From: Mailhella sp.
GTDB taxonomy: Bacteria > Desulfobacterota > Desulfovibrionia > Desulfovibrionales > Desulfovibrionaceae
Length of the DNA stretch: 47,509 bases
NCBI GenBank assembly: GCA_020024815.1
Contig: JAHHTE010000002.1
Location: 1-47,509 of the forward strand
Direction of reading: 5' to 3'
The position numbers and the translations under genes were made by a program. The notes under the pieces were generated by a model. The model had not been told where the DNA came from and made no database searches. It worked only from the letters and a program-made list of their open reading frames with translations. Below, piece by piece: positions 43,251 through 47,509 of this stretch; position 1 is the first letter of the stretch, and each line of letters begins with the position of its first letter.

Positions 43251-44288
43251 TTATGACATGAATTGTGTTACTTTACGAACATAAGCTCTTGTTTCACTAG
43301 AGCGATAATCTAATGTCATAGTACGATATATTTCTTGTGAGGTCATAGAATTGATTTTTTCTATTGCTTCTTCACGTGTTTTGCCAAAATGTCTTAAAAC
43401 AGCTCCTGATCCAGCATTATATGAGGCTATAAGAATAATATTCATATTCTCATGATCTGTTATACCTTCTAAGTGGTATTTTTTTAAAAGATATAAATAG
43501 GCTGTTCCATAGTAAATATTCGTTTCAGGGTGCATAAGATCATGATTATTAATTTTTTTCTTTCCTTTAAAGAAACGATTTACTTCTGCGCCTGCTGTGC
43601 TTGGAACAATTTGCATAAGTCCGTGTGCATTTTGTTTACTTAATGCTTGTGGTCTAAAATTACTTTCAACTTCAATAATGCTCATAATAAGGTTAATATC
43701 TAAACCAAATTTATTAGCATAATATGTTGCAAAAGGCATAACAGCTCTTTTTTGACGAATATATGATTGATTTGTAAATTGTTTATATTTATCTTGAATT
43801 GCTTTAGGGCTTAGATGAAAAATTTGTAATAATTCATCATGCTCAAGATATACAGGTTTAGATTGTTGGTTTTGGAAGTTAGCTTTTAAACTTGCTAGCT
43901 TTAATTGTATATTTGTATTTTCATGAATATTTTTTAATGTTGTTTTTTCAAGTTTATCATTAGAAAAAATTGTTGATACTTTATTATTAAGAGTTATTTT
44001 TCCAGAGTTTGGGCGTTTATCTTTTCCTGATTCATTTTTTAAAGGATAATATTGTTCTTTGGTATTTAATTTGCCTGAAATACTTTGTTCTGAATTATAA
44101 ATAAAACCAGAAAAAAAGAATAATAAAAGTGGAAACAGTAAACTTAGTTTAATAAATTTATTTTTTATATAGTAAGAAAAACTATGTTTTATTTTTGAAC
44201 ATAATTTTTTTTCAATTGTATCATATAAAGCCAATATATGGTCATGCTTTTTTATAAAAGGATGTGAAAGCGTGTTTTTATTATTCAT
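43251..44288 (-). CDS. Membrane-anchored lytic transglycosylase (SLT domain)
   Basis: 345 residues. One membrane helix at about 46-63 (KLSLLFPLLLFFFSGFIY), a charged linker of about 100 residues with no known domain, then a C-terminal SLT domain: IIEVESNFRPQALS (catalytic Glu at about 208), AHGLMQIVPSTAG and NIYYGTAYLYLLKKY, and a YNAGSGAVLRHFGK segment. Cleaves peptidoglycan with 1,6-anhydro product, as in MltC/EmtA. The anchor is a membrane helix rather than a lipobox. ACAGG precedes the start. Confidence 0.88.
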   Translation of the reverse strand: MNNKNTLSHPFIKKHDHILALYDTIEKKLCSKIKHSFSYYIKNKFIKLSLLFPLLLFFFSGFIYNSEQSISGKLNTKEQYYPLKNESGKDKRPNSGKITLNNKVSTIFSNDKLEKTTLKNIHENTNIQLKLASLKANFQNQQSKPVYLEHDELLQIFHLSPKAIQDKYKQFTNQSYIRQKRAVMPFATYYANKFGLDINLIMSIIEVESNFRPQALSKQNAHGLMQIVPSTAGAEVNRFFKGKKKINNHDLMHPETNIYYGTAYLYLLKKYHLEGITDHENMNIILIASYNAGSGAVLRHFGKTREEAIEKINSMTSQEIYRTMTLDYRSSETRAYVRKVTQFMS

Positions 44289-44466
44289 TATTAACCTGTT
44301 ATTGATTATGCTAATGTCAAAAATAAATAGTTATTATAGTTTAAGCAAAAAGTATGCCAATATATTTATATAAAATTTTTTCTTTTGTATTTATATCTTA
44401 TATAGAGAATATAAAATAAAATAAGAAAACTGTCAAAAAAGTTATTCTATTGAATATATTAGCTAC

Positions 44467-44495
44467 TTGACATTGATAATCATTACTGATAACTC
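44467..44495 (+). promoter_or_regulatory. perR promoter with Fur/PerR-like operator
   Basis: Perfect TTGACA (44467-44472) and TAACTC (44490-44495), 17-base spacer. The spacer holds TGATAATCATTACTGATAA, a GATAAT-type imperfect dyad of the Fur/PerR kind, so autoregulation is likely. An AAGGAG site follows. Confidence 0.6.
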
Positions 44496-44517
44496 TTAGT
44501 TATAAGGAGTATGTGTT

Positions 44518-44913
44518 ATGAAAACGCAAAGCAGAATGACACGTCAACGTCGTGTAATTTTAGAAGAATTATCAAAGGTAAAATCACATCCAACAGCAGA
44601 TGAAGTTTATAATATGGTTAGAGAACGTATGCCTAATATTAGTTTAGGTACTGTATATCGTAATCTTGATTTATTAGCTGAAAGTAATCAAATTCTAAAA
44701 TTAGAGACAGCTGGTAATATTAGAAGATATGATGCGAATATGCACCCACATTCTCATGTTCGTTGCCTTTCATGTGGAAAGGTATATGATATTCCATATA
44801 TTGATGCTTCTCATCTTAATTTACAATCAGAAGGTTTAGAAGGTTTTGATTTTGTAAACGTTCGAGTTGAAATAGATGGTTTGTGCATGGATTGTGCTAA
44901 TGCAAAAAGTTAA
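44518..44913 (+). CDS. perR: Peroxide-responsive repressor, Fur family
   Basis: 131 residues. Fur-family winged helix (TRQRRVILEELSKVKSHPTADEVY, ISLGTVYRNLDLL) and dimerisation domain. The structural zinc Cys pairs are C83/C86 (CLSC) and C123/C126 (CMDC). The HPHSHVRC region supplies metal His residues. Placed directly before rubrerythrin and rubredoxin, it is more likely PerR (peroxide) than Fur; a Fur or Zur cannot be excluded by sequence. Its upstream dyad suggests self-control. Confidence 0.85.
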   Translation: MKTQSRMTRQRRVILEELSKVKSHPTADEVYNMVRERMPNISLGTVYRNLDLLAESNQILKLETAGNIRRYDANMHPHSHVRCLSCGKVYDIPYIDASHLNLQSEGLEGFDFVNVRVEIDGLCMDCANAKS

Positions 44914-44970
44914 TTAAAAATTTTTTTTCACTACTTGATTTTTTATAGAGGAAGTATTATATTAATTCCA

Positions 44971-44990
44971 TTCAAATATAAATGGAGGCT
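44971..44990 (+). promoter_or_regulatory. Inverted repeat over the rubrerythrin ribosome site
   Basis: TCCATT (about 44967-44972) and AATGGA (about 44981-44986) flank CAAATATA; the second arm includes GGA of the GGAGG site, so a leader hairpin may tune translation. Confidence 0.35.
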
Positions 44991-44992
44991 AT

Positions 44993-45556
44993 ATGAAATC
45001 TATAAAAGGTACTAGAACTGAAAAGAATCTTTTAACTGCTTTTGCTGGTGAATCTCAAGCTCGTAATAGATATACATATTATGCAGCTCAAGCAAAAAAA
45101 GATGGCTATGTTGAAATGCAACAAGCTTTTGAAGAAATTGCTAGCCAAGAAAAAGAACATGCTAAACGCCTTTTTAAATTTTTAGAAGGTGGAGAAGTTG
45201 AAATTACTGCTTCTTTTCCAGCTGGCGTAATTGGTTCTACTTTAGAAAATCTTATGGCTGCAGCTGCTGGTGAAAACCATGAACATACTGATATGTATCC
45301 AACTTTTGCTAATATTGCAGCAGAAGAAGGTTTTCCAGAAATTGCTTGTGTAATGAGAAATATTGCTGTTGCAGAAAAAGCTCATGAAGAACGCTTTTTA
45401 GAATTTGCTGAAAATATTAAAAATAGTACTGTATTTAAAGGTGCTAAAAAATGGCGCTGTTTAAACTGTGGTTTTGTGCATGAAGGTGATGAAGCTCCTA
45501 TTGCCTGTCCTGCATGTAACCATCCTCAAGCATTTTTTACAACTCGTATGGGGTAA
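44993..45556 (+). CDS. rbr: Rubrerythrin
   Basis: 187 residues. N-terminal ferritin-like di-iron domain with E20, E53, H56, E94, E128 and H131, and a C-terminal rubredoxin-like Fe(Cys)4 domain (C156, C159, C172, C175: CLNC and CPAC). Reduces hydrogen peroxide to water in anaerobes, receiving electrons from rubredoxin. TGGAGG site. It is 79 bases from perR and 5 bases before the rubredoxin gene. Confidence 0.97.
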   Translation: MKSIKGTRTEKNLLTAFAGESQARNRYTYYAAQAKKDGYVEMQQAFEEIASQEKEHAKRLFKFLEGGEVEITASFPAGVIGSTLENLMAAAAGENHEHTDMYPTFANIAAEEGFPEIACVMRNIAVAEKAHEERFLEFAENIKNSTVFKGAKKWRCLNCGFVHEGDEAPIACPACNHPQAFFTTRMG

Positions 45557-45561
45557 TTATT

Positions 45562-45744
45562 ATGGCTGAAGCAAAAGATATGTGGATGTGCCAAGTGGCA
45601 AACTGTGGTTACATTTATAATCCTGATAAAGGAGACAAAAAGGGTAAAGTTCCTGCTGGTACAAAATTTGAAGATTTACCAGATGATTGGAGATGCCCTG
45701 TTTGTGGTGCTACAAAAAAAGGCTTTAAATGTCTTGGTGAATAA
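45562..45744 (+). CDS. Rubredoxin with CX4C motif (Rd-2 type)
   Basis: 60 residues with Fe(Cys)4 ligands C10, C15, C45 and C48. The first pair is CQVANC, CX4C rather than the usual CX2C; the second is CPVC. A CX4C rubredoxin (Rd-2) is known from Desulfovibrio desulfuricans, which supports the taxonomic inference. It is the probable electron donor of the adjacent rubrerythrin. A strong terminator follows. Confidence 0.93.
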   Translation: MAEAKDMWMCQVANCGYIYNPDKGDKKGKVPAGTKFEDLPDDWRCPVCGATKKGFKCLGE

Positions 45745-45750
45745 CCTAAA

Positions 45751-45780
45751 AAAGACCGTAGAAATACGGTCTTTTTTTTA
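45751..45780 (+). terminator. Terminator of the perR-rbr-rubredoxin unit
   Basis: Ten-base arms AAAGACCGTA (751-760) and TACGGTCTTT (765-774), GAAA tetraloop, T-run. Confidence 0.92.
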
Positions 45781-45812
45781 TATTTTTAGATGGTGTTATT
45801 TATAATAAAGTT

Positions 45813-45911
45813 ATTTTTGAGAGAAGAAGTTTTGAAAAAGTTTCTTATTTAAATTCTCTTATCAAAATTTTTCAATCTAAAAGTTCTTTCATTTGTAAAA
45901 GAACTTTTTTA
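45813..45911 (+). repeat. Interspersed hairpin repeat, copy D (diverged)
   Basis: TTTTTGAGAGAAGAAG, TTTTGAAAAAGTTTC, TTCTCTTATCAAAATTTTT, then AAAAGTTCTTTCATTTGTA and AAAAGAACTTTTT: same layout as copy A but with many substitutions and a weakened first stem. Confidence 0.7.
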
Positions 45912-45949
45912 TATGTGTTTTCAAATTATTCATTATTCTTTATACTTTT

Positions 45950-46193
45950 TATAAGATAGAACTATAAACAAAAAATAGTTACAAACATTGTAGACCTAAA
46001 AATTTCACACGTTGAAAGCGAATAGCTAAACATTTATTGAAAAAGAGTGAAACAGAGAGGGTATATTTGGAAACAAAAGGCGAGAGTAGCAGCAAAAGGG
46101 TAATAAAATTGTTTCCCTTATATCGAATTTACAAGGTATAAAGAAATAGATAGCAAAGCTAGGGAGAATTTTCTTTTTATTAGCTTATTTTTT
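45950..46193 (+). other. Structured unassigned region, possible non-coding RNA
   Basis: Has GC-richer, RNA-like content between the rubredoxin and ddh. GGAAACAA (46069-46076) and TTGTTTCC (46109-46116) form an 8-bp stem; a terminator-like hairpin AAGCTA (46156-46161) / TAGCTT (46181-46186) followed by ATTTTTT ends the stretch. On the minus strand 45979-46128 is an open frame of 49 codons without a start codon. I could not match it to 6S, SRP, tmRNA or RNase P patterns. The remainder of the 45745-46448 gap holds a terminator, repeat D and the ddh promoter. Confidence 0.3.
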
Positions 46194-46345
46194 CGTTATG
46201 TTCAAAAGGGGAAGATACTTATTATTCTAAATATAGTATAAGTTTGAGAAAAAATAGAAATATGTTAACTGCATTAGAAAAAATAAAAATTAATTTAGAA
46301 ACACATAAATAAGATAAAATAATTTAAAAACATTGTTGTATAACA

Positions 46346-46374
46346 TTGACGAGTAATGAATTAATACTTATAAC
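46346..46374 (+). promoter_or_regulatory. Sigma-70 promoter for ddh
   Basis: TTGACG (46346-46351), 17-base spacer, TATAAC (46369-46374), 75 bases before the ddh start. Confidence 0.65.
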
Positions 46375-46448
46375 TATATGAATGATAAAGAAGTTATAAA
46401 TATTAATTTCTCAATGAGTGAATAGTTGTATAATAATAAGGATTAAAA

Positions 46449-47438
46449 ATGCAAAAAATAAGAATTGGTATTACAGGTTATGGAAATTTAGGTCGCGGAA
46501 CAGAACTTGCGATTGCAAAATGTGATGATATGGAATTAAAAGGCGTTTTTACTCGTCGTGATCCTTCTAGTTTAAAACTTCAAACTCCAGGTGTTTCAGC
46601 ATATTCTATTGATGATTTAGAAAAATTTCGTCAAGAAATTGATGTTATGATTATTTGTGGTGGTTCTGCTTTTGATTTACCTGAACAAGGTCCAGCTCTT
46701 GCAAAACTTTTTAATACAGTTGATAGTTTTGATAATCATGGAAATATACCTCAATATTTTAAGGCTGTTGATGAAGCAGCAAAACAAGGAGATAATGTTT
46801 CTTTGATTTCTGTTGGTTGGGATCCAGGAATGTTTTCTATTAATCGTCTTTATGCTTCCTCTATTTTACCACAAGGAAAAGGGTATACTTTTTGGGGAAA
46901 AGGTGTAAGTCAAGGACACTCAGATGCTATTCGTCGAGTAAAAGGGGTTCTTGATGGAAAACAATATACACTTCCAGTAGAAACAGCCCTTGAGCAAGTA
47001 AGAAAAGGAGATAATCCAGAATTTACAACACGTCAAAAACATACTCGTGAATGTTTTGTTGTTGCAGAGGAAGGAGCAGATTTAAAGCAAATTGAGCATG
47101 ATATTGTAACAATGCCAAATTATTTTGCTGATTATGATACAACTGTACATTTTATTAGTATGGAAGAAATGAAAAAAAATCATTCTGGTATTCCTCATGG
47201 TGGTTTTGTTCTTCATAGTGGTAAAACAGGTGCTAATGATGAACATAATCAATTAATTGAATTTTCTCTTAAATTAGATTCTAATCCAGAATTTACAGCT
47301 TCTGTTTTAGTTGCTTTTGCAAGAGCAGTACATAGATTTGCTAAAGAAGGTAAAAAAGGTGCATTATCAGTTTTTGATGTGCCACCAGCTTATCTTTCTC
47401 CAAAAACTGGTGAAGAACTTCGTAAAGAAATGTTATAA
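46449..47438 (+). CDS. ddh: meso-Diaminopimelate D-dehydrogenase
   Basis: 329 residues, the usual Ddh size. NADPH-binding GITGYGNLGRG (about 7-17), the CGGSAFDLP and FDNHGNIP segments (about 75-102), and the substrate region SVGWDPGMFS with GKGVSQGHSDAIRR. Converts tetrahydrodipicolinate directly to meso-DAP, bypassing the succinylase, acetylase and aminotransferase steps of lysine and peptidoglycan synthesis. AAGGAT ribosome site. Own promoter; repeat copy E follows. Ddh is restricted to a minority of bacteria, so it may be an acquired shortcut; base composition here is like the neighbours. Confidence 0.94.
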   Translation: MQKIRIGITGYGNLGRGTELAIAKCDDMELKGVFTRRDPSSLKLQTPGVSAYSIDDLEKFRQEIDVMIICGGSAFDLPEQGPALAKLFNTVDSFDNHGNIPQYFKAVDEAAKQGDNVSLISVGWDPGMFSINRLYASSILPQGKGYTFWGKGVSQGHSDAIRRVKGVLDGKQYTLPVETALEQVRKGDNPEFTTRQKHTRECFVVAEEGADLKQIEHDIVTMPNYFADYDTTVHFISMEEMKKNHSGIPHGGFVLHSGKTGANDEHNQLIEFSLKLDSNPEFTASVLVAFARAVHRFAKEGKKGALSVFDVPPAYLSPKTGEELRKEML

Positions 47439-47454
47439 GTTTTTGTTTTTTTTC

Positions 47455-47509
47455 TTTTTTGAGAGGGGAACTTTTGAAAAAGTTCCCCTCTCAAACTCTC
47501 CTCTCAAAA
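47455..47509 (+). repeat. Interspersed hairpin repeat, copy E (cut by window end)
   Basis: TTTTTTGAGAGGGGAACTTT, AAAAAGTTCCCCTCTCAAAC and TCTCCTCTCAAAA match the first half of copy A almost perfectly. It lies 17 bases after the ddh stop and may serve as its terminator. Confidence 0.85.

Noticed and set aside
46069..46193. SRP RNA, tmRNA, RNase P RNA or group II intron relic in the region before ddh
   Set aside because: None of the diagnostic motifs (SRP GGAAGCAGC apical loop, tmRNA ends, RNase P conserved core, intron domain V) is present.
1..47509. CRISPR array, tRNA genes, transposase, phage or toxin-antitoxin genes
   Set aside because: No regularly spaced repeats, no cloverleaf pattern and no matching protein family was seen; the hairpin repeats are single dispersed copies, not arrays.

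Overview
The window is AT-rich (roughly 30% G+C by eye) bacterial chromosome, densely coding, with long co-directional runs and no plasmid, phage or transposase gene. The gene set points to an anaerobic, flagellated, probably sulfate- or sulfite-reducing relative of Desulfovibrio with unusually low GC. The signs are a PerR-rubrerythrin-rubredoxin cluster in which the rubredoxin has a CX4C motif, a signal-peptide-bearing ATP synthase subunit c encoded with subunit a but apart from F1, SelB, a cobyrinate synthase, an iron alcohol dehydrogenase and a Rex regulator. The family-level assignment (Desulfovibrionaceae or close) is inference from this content; the species is not identifiable from the sequence alone.

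Layout. 0.2-1.9 kb: a Tat-exported amidohydrolase. 2.3-4.5 kb: a minus-strand operon (LOG protein, tadA, a small unknown, a methyltransferase). 4.7-8.3 kb: a plus-strand operon (beta-CASP nuclease, rsmD, coaD, miaA). 8.5-12.3 kb: pepP-like, rapZ, hpf and a nitronate monooxygenase-like gene, all minus. 12.5-17.3 kb: a ModF-like ABC ATPase, PHP phosphatase, exonuclease and selB. 17.3-20.0 kb: flagellar fliL-fliN-fliO-fliP-fliQ. 20.0-25.5 kb: phoH, pgpH, ybeY, era and yggS. 26.1-31.2 kb: a phenylacetate-CoA ligase-like gene, queH, tauE/safE, Fe-ADH and an HxlR regulator. 31.4-36.7 kb: hisG, hisI, rny, 6S RNA, zapA, a zapB-like gene, cobS and rex. 36.8-44.3 kb: atpE, atpB, atpI, atpZ, cobB, an M16 protease, ompH/skp and a lytic transglycosylase. 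44.5-47.4 kb: perR, rubrerythrin, rubredoxin and ddh.

Themes: translation and RNA maintenance (tadA, rsmD, miaA, queH, ybeY, era, hpf, rny, 6S RNA), flagellar export, cell envelope and division (ompH, M16, transglycosylase, ddh, zapA/zapB), energy and redox (F0, Rex, Fe-ADH, PerR regulon), and cobalamin and histidine synthesis.

No gene cluster looks like a new defence, biosynthetic or mobile system. The unexplained material is in the intergenic DNA: a five-copy hairpin repeat family lying 3' of genes; a sigma-54-like promoter driving a roughly 130-nt gene-less transcript unit at 29.35-29.51 kb; a pair of large stem-loops at 2.17-2.28 kb; a structured unassigned stretch at 45.95-46.19 kb; a palindromic operator over the 27.4 kb promoter; and terminators that sit inside operons or overlap promoters. 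Among proteins, RapZ with Met in place of the Walker A lysine and subunit c with a partial sodium-binding signature deserve a second look.
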